Assembly: GCA_039720395.1 (NCBI GenBank)
Contig: CM077829.1
Location: 20,868,685-20,932,684, forward strand
Reading direction: 5' to 3'
Source of the DNA: Liquidambar formosana
Lineage: Eukaryota > Streptophyta > Magnoliopsida > Saxifragales > Altingiaceae
Length of the DNA stretch: 64,000 nucleotides
Shown here: positions 33,903 through 44,799 of the stretch, in pieces
Layout: each line of letters begins with the position of its first letter
How positions within the stretch are numbered: position 1 is the stretch's first letter
Program-made: the position numbers and the translations under genes
The notes under the pieces: generated by a model
What the model was told of the DNA's origin: nothing
The model's database searches: none
The model's input: the letters and a program-made list of their open reading frames with translations, nothing else

Positions 33903-35555
33903 GGGAATCGAACAAGAGGAAAAAATACAAAGGCGGAATATAAAAATTTTTCCTGCGATTCCCAATCCCATGAATCTAACTATGCATAACACAAAATCAA
34001 ACCCTAACTACAAAGAGGGTTAGAACACTTACAGAATTTTTGTCTTCTCCTTTTTGCTCCAAGCTTTGATTCCGGACAGCGGTGAATGAGCAACCCAAGT
34101 GTGCTGCCTCCAACGGTATCCACACCTAGCTAGAGCTTCAAGTCCTTTCTTTCTTCTTCCTTGTTGTTGCTAGAGGTGGAGAAGAGAGAGAGAGAGAAGA
34201 GAGCCTCCAAGGGGCTGGACGGCTAGGGTTTATTGTGCAAGCCTATTATGCCATGTCACACATAAGTGTGACTTATATAGGCAGCCCACTAAAGGTGGCT
34301 GGCCATGGGGAAGAAACCCTAATAGGGTTATGTGTAATTACACTTAATTGCACATTAACCCCTATTATTTGTATCAAATACAAATAGGCCTATAAAGAAC
34401 TATTCTTTATTCACTAAAACCCTTTCTCTCATAGACTTTAAAGCCCTTCTTGCATGATCAGTGTGTGACCCATTAGGTTCACATCATTAAGTAGTAGGAA
34501 TAGCACGAGGTGTGCACAATGGAACTCTTTCCATTTAGGGTCTAATTGGAACTCCTTCCAATTCCTTAATTGATTATAACTCACTTATATCAATTAGGAC
34601 TTCTACTAACCATGAGTAAAACCTAGCATATGGCTCATGGTGTGGTCTTTAATGAGGTGAATAGTCATTTACAAAGAACCCTTCTGTTATAGTTTATAGG
34701 TTACAATTGCATCCTTCCTTCAACACAATGTCTCCAATTGAACTAATAGGACATGGAAGTCTATCAAGTCCCTAGTTCAATTACTTTATACTCATTCATA
34801 GATATCAACTCATTAATGAACTCATGAAACTCTTTTCATATTCATCCTACCATGGCCATGGATTTAATGAGTTATATTATGAATGCTATATGAGACATTC
34901 TCTCTCTTTTTCCTGAGAGTGATGGATCCCTTGTTGATCACTCACATGCCTTCACACACATAGCAGTAGGGCCAATGAACACCTTTGCAGACCCCTGAAT
35001 AGGATCTGCACTTAGTGTTATCAAACTTCTAAAGCTACATGCATAAGGCAACTATGGTGTCTCAGGTCTAAGGATTACTTGTACCACTATAACAATGAGA
35101 AACTGATTGACAGGCAGGATAAAACTCCATTCAGTTTATCTCATATCTTTGGTCACATTCAGTGTACCTATTCTTATAATAGGCACCCACTTGTTGGTTG
35201 TAGTGTCTCCACACAAATAGCTTGAGACTAGCTATCCTCCTATAGAGTCAACCTAGCAAGTGCTAGTCCTATGATTCATTACTGTCCATCATAGTGAACT
35301 TCAACTAGGAATGCTTAAGGAGTTTAGTACAGAGATATATCTATAGTCTCAAAATTACAACTCTTTGTAATTCCATATTCTCAACTCTAACTCCATGGAC
35401 ATATTATGTAAATATAAATGATGTATATAAACATAATAGAATAAGCCCTTTTATTAAATCAATAATAAATGTGACATACATAAATGAAATCAAATGATTG
35501 TTCCTAATCCCTAAACAATCATCTTTATGATTGGCTCTAGGGCATAATCCTAACA
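33903..35555 (-). repeat. Element C right LTR, missing its first four bases
   Basis: Starts GGGAATCGAACAAGAGG directly after decayed pol, instead of after PBS and TGTT. About 1653 bp. Confidence 0.9.
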
Positions 35556-35603
35556 ATTTCTTGTTTCCTCGGTGGTTCTGATACATGTTCTGTTTTTTTA
35601 CAG

Positions 35604-36966
35604 ATGTGGGCTTTTGAGCATATCCCTCCCTTCCGTCCCTCGACGGTTATCGCTAACGCCTTCCCCCATGGGCAGTGGTGGGATCCTGACGCCCAGGACA
35701 TCCAGGTGGCCTTCACTAACTTCCTGACGGCCCGCTTGCAGCTTGAGTGCTTTATGATTGACTTGGTGAGTTGTGTTTGTTGATTTCTGAGATAGTTGAA
35801 CTTGTATGCCTTGTCATAAGTTGTTAACTTCTCTGTTTTTATTTCTCAGACCACTTTCTAGCCTTACCTCGACAGCGAGCACTTTGGGCATGACGAGGTA
35901 GTGGATGCGAGGGGTCGGTCATCGCATCGCATCTCCCTCCGGGGTTGGGATTCCTGGGAGATGTATATGGGTGAGCGGGCCCACCGTCAGCTGACTGGGG
36001 AGATTCGGATCTCACTGTCGCCTCCCGAGGTACTGTTCGAGAGTCTCGACACCTTCTCTGGGGTGATTGAGGACGCGGGTCAACATCTTGGCGAGGCCGG
36101 CGATAGCTACTATGCCTGGTTTGCTACCCAGTCCATCGGTTTCATCATGCCGACCATTCCTACCATTCCGACCATTACTAGCTGGTAAGTTACTGTGACT
36201 CTTTTGCTTTCCATATCATGTCTTTGCTCCTCCCATTTGATGGTTTTGAACTCGCTTGCCTATCTTGACAACTTAGGGCCCGTTCGGACCTGATCGTGGT
36301 GAATCGGGCGGAGCACGAGGCAATGACTCGCTGCCTTAAGGTCCTGGAGCGAGATTGTGCCTACCACATGCAGCGTTATGTGAGTTTTCTTCTTTTCCTT
36401 TTCACTTTTCTTGCTATTCTTTATCTGTGGCTTATCAAGTTCTTTCCTCAGTTGGAGGCGGAGGCAGAGGCGGAGCTCTAGGAGCTGAAGCAGGCTCAAG
36501 CGAGGGCCAGTGGTGAGAGTTCGGGGGCTGCAACCGACATAGAGGCGGTCCTAGACTCTGCCCCAGTTACCGAGGACACTTAGGTTTGTATTTTCTGTAG
36601 TGGTTCTTTTGTTTAGCATCGTTGCTTATAATTGCTTTATTTGATCTTTTCCTTTCTCTTTTCTTTCCTTTTCAGGATACTATGGTGGCTGGTGCCATAG
36701 TGGAGATAGATGTGGCGGCATTGGTGGAGCCGGGGACTGGTAGCGACAAGCCGATGGCGAAGGCAGAGCCTGATGCTAATGCAGAGCCCGATGGAGCTGA
36801 CAAAGATGATACCAGCAATGGCGGCGATGATGCTGAGGCCGAGGAGGATGCCAGGGAGGCGGGTGGCAATGAGGGAGACTCTGAGGAGACTGAGAGCGAT
36901 AATGAGGGCGCTTCAGGCCCACTACTTCTTTGCTCCCTTTTTATGTACTTTTGGACATGTATTTGA
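35604..36966 (+). pseudogene. Five-exon C-terminal part of a PMD-type gene
   Basis: Exons 35604-35765, 35850-36184, 36277-36379, 36452-36583 and 36676-36966 have canonical GT-AG borders and join in one phase throughout. The protein starts MWAFEHIPPFRPS, has YYAWFATQSIGFIMP (as in the region after the plant mobile domain), a Glu/Ala-rich coiled-coil exon (LEAEAEAEL), and an acidic tail rich in Asp, Glu and Gly, ending at TGA. Three in-frame TAG codons lie where Trp or Gln would fit: after TTF (35859), after AEL (36479) and at the end of exon 4 (36581). The N-terminal half is absent; element C lies directly upstream, with an intron acceptor (TTTTTTACAG) between. GC and codon use are richer than in the surrounding repeats. 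Family assignment is by pattern only. Confidence 0.65.
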
Positions 36967-37558
36967 GCGCATGGGCACGTTTACACATGTTGTTACCCTA
37001 TTTATTTAAGCCTTTGGATGTTTGAACCTTGGTATCGATGATCTGTTTGCTTCTGAGTATGATTCTGGAATTGTATGACTGCATGTTGCATTTTTTCTTG
37101 CTTTAGAGTTGCATACTGCAATTGTGGTGATGATTAGATGTTGAGGGAGGCCAGGTGGGCCTTTGACAGAGTTGACATGTCCTTTTGAAGTGTACAGGTT
37201 CTGTTTACTATGCAGGTTGTCCCTTTTATGAAGAAACTGTCGCATCGTTGGAACAAATGGGCCCATGGCCCATGACAGCCTATCCACGCCTACCAGGTAG
37301 GCATGGGCACCCTACCCACTCACGCTGGTATGGTAGGCGTGAGTGGGTTTCTCTTGGTATAAAGTTGCCTGAAGCGGTGGATTGTCCAGCATTCACATCA
37401 TTTGAAACAAAAATACCAGAGAGCACTCTTGGAACTCTGAGGCTTCCCAAAGTTCTCATTTCCTCCGGTTAGGGGCCCCATGGTCGGTGTTTTTGCTCCT
37501 TGATTCTATCCTTGCTCCCATGAGGGTTTGAAGAAGTGAGCACGCAGCTTCTCTTCTG
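36967..37558. other. Spacer upstream of the second PMD gene, with hairpin
   Basis: No gene. It contains a perfect 12-bp inverted repeat, ACCCACTCACGC (37314-37325) and GCGTGAGTGGGT (37337-37348), next to a palindromic CCACGCCTACCAGGTAGGC stretch. This is the same relative place as the GC hairpin before the PMD gene at 21888, with different sequence. Confidence 0.65.
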
Positions 37559-38990
37559 AAGAGGTATGTTATATTCGCCCTGTTTATAGAAATATTGTCT
37601 CATTAGTAGAAGTAGATGTTCATATTTCGCTGATGGAGGCTCTGATTAGCCGTTGGAATAGGGAGCATACTTGCTTTAGATTCGGCACTTGTGAAATGGT
37701 TCCCACTCTAGAGGAACTTGGGAGGTTGATGGGGTTGCCCAAGAGTCATGATGATTTTATTGATCCCATTAGTCAAGGAGGGAAGAATGCTTTGAGTGAC
37801 CTACTTGGGATTTGGCGAAACCATCTGCCTTTGAAATCAGGGGGTTCTGGGATGACCCCTAAGTGTTCTCTGCGTTTCCTTCTAAGTCGTTTCGCTCACT
37901 CGATAGGGTATGCGAGCCATGAAGCGGCGTTCACTTGTGACGAGGAGAGTTGGAGGTATAACCGTCCTCGAGTCTTTGCTTTGGCAGTGTATGGATCGAT
38001 TATCTTTGCATGCGAGCCAGGCCTCGTCGATAGCAAAGTCAGCACTATCGTGGATCAACTGGAGAGAGACAGGACCATGATTCCGATGATCTTGAGAGAG
38101 ATGATTCGTTCCCTGCACTGTTGTAGTGTTGATGGTAGTAGTCCATTTCTGGGGTGCGCTACTCTTCTCTAGGTATGGGTTCTAGAACACTTGTTTCAAT
38201 TCCAAACTATCCCTGCGGGTAGTTATCATCGAGAAGATTTAATTCACGATCATTTGTACCCAAGCACTGTGGCACGGCCTTCCCTAAACATGGTCCAGTG
38301 GGAGTTGTTTATGAGTGATCCCCCTTTTGAGGCGATTGCATGGAAGATGAGTTGGATCTGCCAGTGTGATGCCATTTGGAGCTATGATGCAGGGTTCTTT
38401 GTCCCACTAGTCGGGTTGTATGGCATGTCTGCTTTTCTCCCACACTGAGTACTTCGTCAGTTCGGTAAAGTTCAAGGCATTCCAACTGCTATTGATATCT
38501 TATTCTGGTTCTTTGACTTTGCTCCTTCTTCTGAGAAGAGAACTCGGGAGGTCATGAGGATGTGGGAAGGGAAAAACCACTATCCCATAGCGTATGGGTA
38601 TGAAGTTGAGGGGTCCTTCGGGAATCGGTATACAACTTGGGATTATCTGACCTGGGTGTCACATGGCTTTGGAACCAACCTAGAGCTGTCGGGACCATCT
38701 GCGTCCCTATCTGTCAATCCATCATATGAAGATTTTCTTACCAACCAACAGATGCGTTATGAGACATTCACCATAGTTGGTTGTCTGCCCAGCGGTTTCT
38801 AGAGAGTTAGTGTGCTGAGCTACAGACTGAAAAGGGTCGTTTGAGTGCCGAGCTCGAGTTATTGCGCATAGGTGTGCGAGAGACGGTGGCTAAGGCTGAG
38901 CAACTAGCGTTGCATGAATCATCATATGGCGATACTTTGACTCAGCGGTGCAAGGAGTGCGGTTTCCTTGGTAAAGTGTTGAAAAGGTTG
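37559..38990 (+). pseudogene. PMD protein gene with coiled-coil end, decayed, antisense to T1
   Basis: The frame is open from about 37559; the first ATG is 37633. The PMD hallmark is TCFRFGTCEMVPTLEELGRL followed by MGLP (residues 12-35). The first frame stops at TAG (38170) after ATLL and continues as VWVLEHL. Then TGA at about 38446 (expected Trp in PHWVLRQFG), and a frame to 38802 with YPIAYGYEVEGSFG. A shifted frame gives a Leu/Glu heptad region (CAELQTEKGRLSAELELLR) to about 38990. The order PMD then coiled coil suits PMD-family proteins. It faces T1 integrase tail-to-tail with a spacer of about 830 bp. Not functional as it stands. Confidence 0.7.
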
Positions 38991-39603
38991 TGTGGAGTTT
39001 GATCCAGGGACTATTTCCTGACGCGTTTACCCTTTGTAGTTGCCAGGCTTTATTTTTAAGTAGCTTTCTGTTGCAAAACTAGCATTTGTATCTTTGTGCA
39101 TGTGTGCTTTAGTGCATGCTATGTGTGTTTTGCTTTATTTTGAAAAAGAAAAACTTTGCAAGCAATAAATGTGTAAATTTCTACTTTTTAATTGCAATGG
39201 CTTCATTTGAATCCACTAGGCACTTTTACACAGATTAGTTTGAGAACTTGAACTCATTAGACAAACTAACGGTGTTATGGACGTCCTACTGCTATCCTGT
39301 TTTGAGGGAACTTCAACCATTAGAGCCTTAGTGAGTAGCAAACCATGAATAAGTAGTCACGATCTTCAATTATCCCCGGTTCTATGATCAGAAAGAAGTT
39401 CTGAGTGATGATGGACGCTAAACACTTTCCTTAAGCGACTTTTCTTCTGGTACTCAGTATTTGTGAAGAAGGGAACTTGGATGTCACCCCTTTATAAGAA
39501 TCATTGCAATTTGCCGAAATCCCTTGATTGCTTTGAAACTGTTGGGTCGGAGACCATTGGAGCCGCTTTTTGTTTTGTTTTGTTTTGTTTTTGTTTTTTT
39601 TTT

Positions 39604-39635
<32 letters not shown>

Positions 39636-39819
39636 TTTTGAACGGACTCCCTATTGAATGTGTCTCGTCCCAATCTTGGTAGAACGGAGCAGTCATATAG
39701 TTGAGTTAAGCAAGGGAATTTATTTCATGGAATTGACTTTGGCATTGATCTCAATTTCTTGATGACAAAAAAAGGGTTTTCACAAATCCCTATCTTTTGA
39801 CTGAATTCATTTTTTATCC
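38991..39819. other. Spacer with TTTTG microsatellite
   Basis: AT-rich, no gene recognised. A TTTTG/poly-T microsatellite occupies 39567-39640. Low-complexity Lys/Asn and Phe frames on both strands over this tract are artefacts. Confidence 0.75.
39567..39640 (+). repeat. TTTTG microsatellite
   Basis: Runs of TTTTG on either side of a poly-T core of about 16 T; expected to be length-variable. Confidence 0.9.
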
Positions 39820-40870
39820 TTAGGCATAGTACCTTCGGACTATGTCGAAGTTCACTGGGCCATAGAGCTCTTGGCCGTCCATCTCTGTCAGTATAAGGGC
39901 TCCTCCTAAGAATGCTTTTTTCACGACATAAGGGCCATTATAGTTTGGAGCGAATTTTCCTCAGGGATCTTCTTGGAGTGGTAGTCTCTTCTTAAGGACT
40001 AAGTCTCCTTCTCTAAACTGCTTGACTCTCACTTTCTTGTTGTAGGCTCTTGCCATTCTCATTTGGTGGCATTGGCTATGACAAATGGCTCTCAATCTCT
40101 TTTCTTCGATCAAATTAAGCTAGTCGTGTCAGGCCTTGGCCCATTCTACTTTTTCGAGCTCTGTTTCCACAAAGATCCTGAGAGACGGTATTTCAACTTC
40201 AACCGGGAGCACTGCTTCCATCCCGTAGACCAAAGAATACGGAGTTGCCCCTGTAGAAGTGCATATGGAAGTGCGGTATGCCAAAAGTGCATATGGTAGC
40301 ATGTCATGCCAGTTATGGTAAGTGGTAGTCATCTTCGCGACTATCCTCTTAATGTTCTTGTTTGCTGTTTCAACCACCCTATTCATCTATGAGCAATAGG
40401 CTGTGGAATTGAGATGGTCGATCCTGAATGTGCCACACAGTTCCTTCATCATGTCGTTGTTCAGGTTGGTGGCGTTATCGCTAATGACGCAACTTGGGCT
40501 ACCATATCTGGCGATGATTTTGCTCCTGATGAACTTGGTCACCACTTTTTTGGTTACGTTGGCATACGATTCTGCCTCTACCCACTTGGTGAAGTAATCA
40601 ATGGCCACTAGGATGAATTGGTAATCGTTTGAGGCTTTCGGGTTTATGCTGCCTATAACATCCATGCCCCACATTGAAAATGGCCATGGAGTTGTCATAT
40701 TGTTGAGGGGCAGCGTGGGTACTTTCTCCTTCGCCGCATAGACTTGGCATTGGTTGCATGAACAAGCAAACCTAACGCAATCATTTTCCATGGTCGTCTA
40801 GTAGTAACCTATCAGAATGATTTTTCGAGCTAGCATGAACCCATTCATGTAGGCCCCACATTGCCCCGAT
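39820..40870 (-). pseudogene. T1 integrase
   Basis: Zinc-binding end (CVRFACSCNQCQVYAA near 40760), then the catalytic core: first Asp in WGMDVIGSI, second in CVISDNATNL, Glu in VVETANKN. An in-frame TAG (expected Gln in PYRPQMN-type context) sits just before the Glu block at 40387. The core end reads TPYSLVYGMEAVLPVEVE. The C-terminal GPY/F domain (APNYNGPYVVKKA) ends RRYYA with a stop at 39820; it holds a TGA where Arg fits (DP*GKFA). All three catalytic acidic residues are present. It would insert element DNA into chromosomes if intact. Confidence 0.85.
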
Positions 40871-40974
40871 GAGTCGCGAAGCTTCTCGACGCATTTGAGT
40901 AGTACAAAGTCATAAGACCTTTTGTAGAGAATATCACCATCGAGGAAGAATTGCATTGCCATCCTCCGAATGGT

Positions 40975-41724
40975 TCATTTGTCTATGTCAGTCGCGGCTT
41001 CAGGGTATTTCCTCTCCTTGATGAAGACTATGATGTCTTGGTACCACGGTTTCTCATCAGGTTCTTCCTCTATCGAGATCTGCATGATGCCTTCTATTAG
41101 GCAGGTATAGGTTGGGCTGTACCTGATTGTGATTTCCACAGGATGTATGTCACGATCATCCGGGATGTTCATAAGAGAGGCCAGGGTGGCAAGTGTGTCA
41201 ACGAACTGGTTCCTAAACCTTGGCAGGTATTCGAATGTAATCTTACGGAACCTAATGATGAGTTTCGTGAGATATTTGTGGTATCTGACTAACTTCAGAT
41301 CTTTCGTCTTCCAATCGCCCAATATTTGACAGATGATGAGTGTAGAGTCTCCGTATACCTCGATATCTTGAATACCAAGATCTAATGCTGCTTGTAGACC
41401 CAGAATGCATGCTTCGTATTCGGCCATGTTGTTGGTGAGTGAGAATCGGAGCTTGATGGAAAGTGGGAGATGAGTACCCTGTGGTGATACGAGGACAGCC
41501 CCGATTCCTTGGTCTGTTATGTTGGTAGATCCGTTGAAGTATAGCCGCCATTCAGGGTATTCTTTGGGTTCGTCTTCCATAAGGTTTATCAAATCCTCAT
41601 CTGGAAAGAATATTTGCATAGATTCGTAATCCGGCAGGGGCGTTTTAGCTAACTGATCGGCAATGGTCTGCCCTTTTATGGCTTTCTGTGTGATGAATAC
41701 TATGTCAAATTCTATTAATAGCAT
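40975..41724 (-). pseudogene. T1 additional RNase H (Tat-type), with D-to-N change
   Basis: A frame of 249 codons. The RNase H fold signature is WRLYFNGSTN (about residue 58), NNMAEYEACILGLQAAL, then VYGDSTLII. The first catalytic Asp of the usual YFDGS motif is Asn (codon AAC), a G-to-A type change; the Glu (AEYEA) and second Asp (GDS) remain. This second RNase H after the retroviral-type one is characteristic of Tat Gypsy elements. Confidence 0.88.
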
Positions 41725-41727
41725 CTG

Positions 41728-42234
41728 CTACCTGCCTATTCTGGCCGTAAGTGAGGGCTTTTCGAATATGTACTTGAGTGGATCCATGCAGGCTATGACG
41801 TACGTAGTGAAATAGAGCATGTAGTTCCGCAGTCGATGCGCTGACCAAGCCAAAGCACAACAAGTTTTTTCCAAGGCAGTGTACCTTGTTTCGTAATCCG
41901 TAAACTTTTTGCTTAGGTAGTAGATGGCCCTTTCTTTCCTTTTGGTTTCATCATGCTGCCCCAATATACACCGCATAGAGGTCTCTAGGACAGTTAGGTA
42001 CATGAGCAATGGTCGACCTGGTGTTAATGGTTCCAGGACTGGCGGGTTGAGGAGATGATCCTTGATCTTTTCAAAGGCTTGCTGGCATTCTGCGGTCCAT
42101 TTGATGGGCACGTCTTTCCTCAGTAGCTTGAAAATTGGTTCGCAGGTAGTAGTCAATTGAGAGATAAACCTGCTGATGTAATTGATTTTGCCTAGGAAAC
42201 CTCTGATCTCCTTCTGAGTTCTTGGTGTCAGCAT
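41728..42234 (-). pseudogene. T1 RT connection and RNase H domain
   Basis: TQKEIRGFLGKINYISRFI marks the RT thumb/connection, then WTAECQQAFEKIK. The RNase H-like part includes MRCILGQHDETKRKERAIYY and LSKKFTDYETRYTALEKTC. It follows RT directly and precedes the second RNase H after a stop at 41728. Confidence 0.87.
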
Positions 42235-42772
42235 GTCGATGATAGCTTTGGCTTTGGATGGATCGGCCTCGATTCCTTCTTGGCTGACTATGAATCCCAG
42301 TAACTTGCCTGATGTGACCCCGAATATGCACTTGGCGGGGTTAAGCTTGAGTTGATACTTACGAAGCCTTCGAAAAAGCTTTGTAGGTCTGTCAAATGGT
42401 CTTCTTCTTTCTAAGATTTGGCAATCATGTCATCTACATAAACCTCCAGTTCTCTGTGCATCATGTCATGGAATAGGGTTGTCATAGCTCTCTGATACGT
42501 TGCTCCTGCGTTCTTTAACCCGAAGGGCATGACTTTGTAGCAAAAGGTGCCCTAGTGTGTAATGAAAGACGTCTTTTCCTAGTCAAATTCAGATATCTTG
42601 ATCTGGTTATATCCTAAGAAACCATCCATGAAGGAGAACATCTCATGCCCGGCAATATTGTCCATCAGTACGTCTATGTGCGGTAAGGAGAAATCGTCTT
42701 TAGGGCTAGCCCGATTAAGATTTCTGTAATTGACACACATCCAGACCTTGCCATCTTTCTTTGGAACTGGCA
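42235..42772 (-). pseudogene. T1 reverse transcriptase, catalytic part
   Basis: The frame starts VPKKDGKVWMCVNYRNLNRA (fingers). DVLMDNIAGHEMFSFMDGF holds the first catalytic Asp region. LEVYVDDMIAKS holds the YVDD motif (42426-42440). In-frame TAGs lie at EFD*EKTSF, ITH*GTFCY (expected Trp) and AKS*KEED. The N-terminal RT part is on the far side of D (61874-62123). Confidence 0.87.
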
Positions 42773-42777
42773 CTATG

Positions 42778-44471
42778 TGTTAGGATTATGCCCTAGAGCC
42801 AATCATAGAGATGATTGTTTAGGGATTAGGAACAATCAATTGATTTCATTTATATATGTCACATTTATTATTGATTTAATAAAAGGGCTTATTCTATTAT
42901 GTTTATATGCATCATTTATATTTACATAATATGTCCATGGAGTTAGAGTTGAGAATATGAAATAACAAAGGGTTGTAATTTTGAGACTCTAAATATATCT
43001 CTGTACTAAACTCCTAAATCATTCCTAGTTGAAGGTTTACTATGATGGACAGTAATGAACCATAGGACTAGCACTTGTTAGGTTGACTCTATAGGAGGAT
43101 AGCTAGTCTCAAGCTATTTGTGTAGACACTACAACCCACAAGTGGGTGCCTATTATAAGAATAGGTACACTGAATGTGACCAAAGATATGAGATAAACTA
43201 AATGGAGTTTTAACCTGCCTGTCAATCAGTTTCTCATTGTTATAGTGGTACAAGTAATCCTTAGACCGAAGACACCATGGTTGTCTTATGCATGTAGCTT
43301 TAGAAGTTTGATAACACTAAGTGTAGATCCTATTCATGGGTCTGTAAGGGTGTTCATTGGCCTTACTGCTATGTGTGTGAAGGCATATGACTGATCAACA
43401 AAGAATCCATCACTCTCAGGAAAAAGGGAGTGAATGTCTCATATAGCATTCATTGAATATAACTCATTAAACCCATGGGCCCATGGTAGAATAAATATGG
43501 AAAGGAGTTTCCATAAGTTCATCATTGAGTTGATATTAATGAATGAGTATAAAGTAATTGAACTAGGGACTTGACAGACTTCCATGTCCTATTAGTTTAA
43601 TTGGAGACATTGTGTTGATGGAAGGATGGAATTGTAACCTAAAAACTATAACAGAAGGGTTCTTTGTAAATGACTATTCACCTCATTAAGGACCACACCA
43701 TGAGCCATATGCTAGGTGTTACTCATGGTTAGTAGAAGCCCTAATTGATATAAATGAGTTATAATCAATTAGGGAATTGAAAGGAGTTTCAATTAGACCC
43801 TTTAATGGAAAGTGTTCCATTGTGCACAACATGTGCTATTCCTACTACTTGATGATGTAAACCCAATGGGTCACACACTGATCATGCTAAGAGAGCTTGA
43901 TTGTCTATGAGAGAAAGGGTATAAGTGATTAAAGAAAAGTTCTTTAAGGGGCTAATTTGTATTTGATGCAAACTAGTGGGCCAATTGTGTAATTAAGAGT
44001 AATTACACAAATTCCACTAGGGTTAGGAATCCCCCTATGGCCGGCCCTATTAATGGGCTATATAATGCCCATTATGTGGGGATCACATAAGGACAATTCA
44101 TTCTCCCAAGGGCTAGCTAGAAAAATTACAGCTCTCCCTTTCTCTCTCTCCCTCTTCTCCACCTCTAGCAACCATAAGGAAGAAGAAGGAAAGGACAACA
44201 AGCTCTAGCTAGGTGTGGATACCGTTGGAGGCAGCACACTTGGGTTGCTCATTCACCGCTATCCAGAGACAAAGCTTGGAGCAAAAAGGAGAAGAAAAAT
44301 CTTGGAGAATAAAGGAGAAGACATTAATCAACTGTAAGTAATCCCAACTCTCTTGGTAGTTAGGGTTTATGTTTTCGTATTATGCATAATTAAGATTCAT
44401 GGTTTTGGGAATCATAGGAAAAATTTTAATTCCGCCTTTGTAGTTTTTCCTCTCTAGTTAGATTCCCAACA
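42778..44471 (+). repeat. Element D 5' LTR
   Basis: Starts TGTTAGGATTATGCCC and ends GATTCCCAACA. The promoter region is followed by a CT tract (about 44133-44155) and the splice donor AACT|GTAAGTAA (44333/44334). Confidence 0.95.
44051..44074 (+). promoter_or_regulatory. TATA box inside a perfect palindrome (element D)
   Basis: TAATGGGC, then TATATAAT (44059-44066), then GCCCATTA. The arms pair perfectly. In E the arms are TAGTGGGC and GCCCACTA, a matched double change. Confidence 0.75.
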
Positions 44472-44472
44472 G

Positions 44473-44489
44473 TGGTATCAGAGCCATGG
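44473..44489 (+). other. Element D primer binding site
   Basis: TGGTATCAGAGCCATGG, one base after the 5' LTR; complementary to initiator Met-tRNA. Confidence 0.93.
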
Positions 44490-44799
44490 TTATGCCTAAT
44501 ACAAACTGCATATGGGCTGTAATTCATGGTAAATTGATTGGTTGATAAATCTGGAATTTATGTTCATGCATTAGAATGGTTTCCCTCTCATGGCCGAACC
44601 TAGGGTTAATGAACCCTAGGTTAATTCTCCTTCTACTCCTCTTCTAAAATAGTTTTAGGGCTGCTGGTTATTCAAAAGTTGAATGGGGATTGAGTTTGGA
44701 GAAGATGATGAACAATTTTTATGATAGTCATGAAAAATCATCATCTTGTTTTGCATGCTGAAATCAGAGTTCTTCTCCAAAATTTTCTAGCCATATATG

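Larger units (their letters stand above)
29686..35555 (-). mobile_element. Copia element C, internal deletion derivative
   Basis: A-type LTR at 29686-31342 (1657 bp), then a PPT and 2.56 kb of the same decayed pol sequence as A, then a second LTR (33903-35555). The second LTR lacks its first TGTT, and the PBS, leader and gag side are gone: the junction reads CCTAGTCCAGA then GGGAATCG. The flanks TTTAC and ATTTC do not match, so there is no TSD. The structure is best explained by deletion or recombination between A-type copies. Confidence 0.88.

Noticed and set aside
29686..35555. Treating C as a complete Copia insertion
   Set aside because: No TSD, second LTR lacks TGTT, and PBS, leader and gag are missing.
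36672..37287. Several minus- and plus-strand frames over the acidic PMD-tail exon
   Set aside because: Shadows of the Glu/Asp/Ala-rich exon in other frames, or random frames in the spacer.
39431..39696. Three Lys/Asn- or Phe-rich frames
   Set aside because: They are translations of the TTTTG microsatellite.
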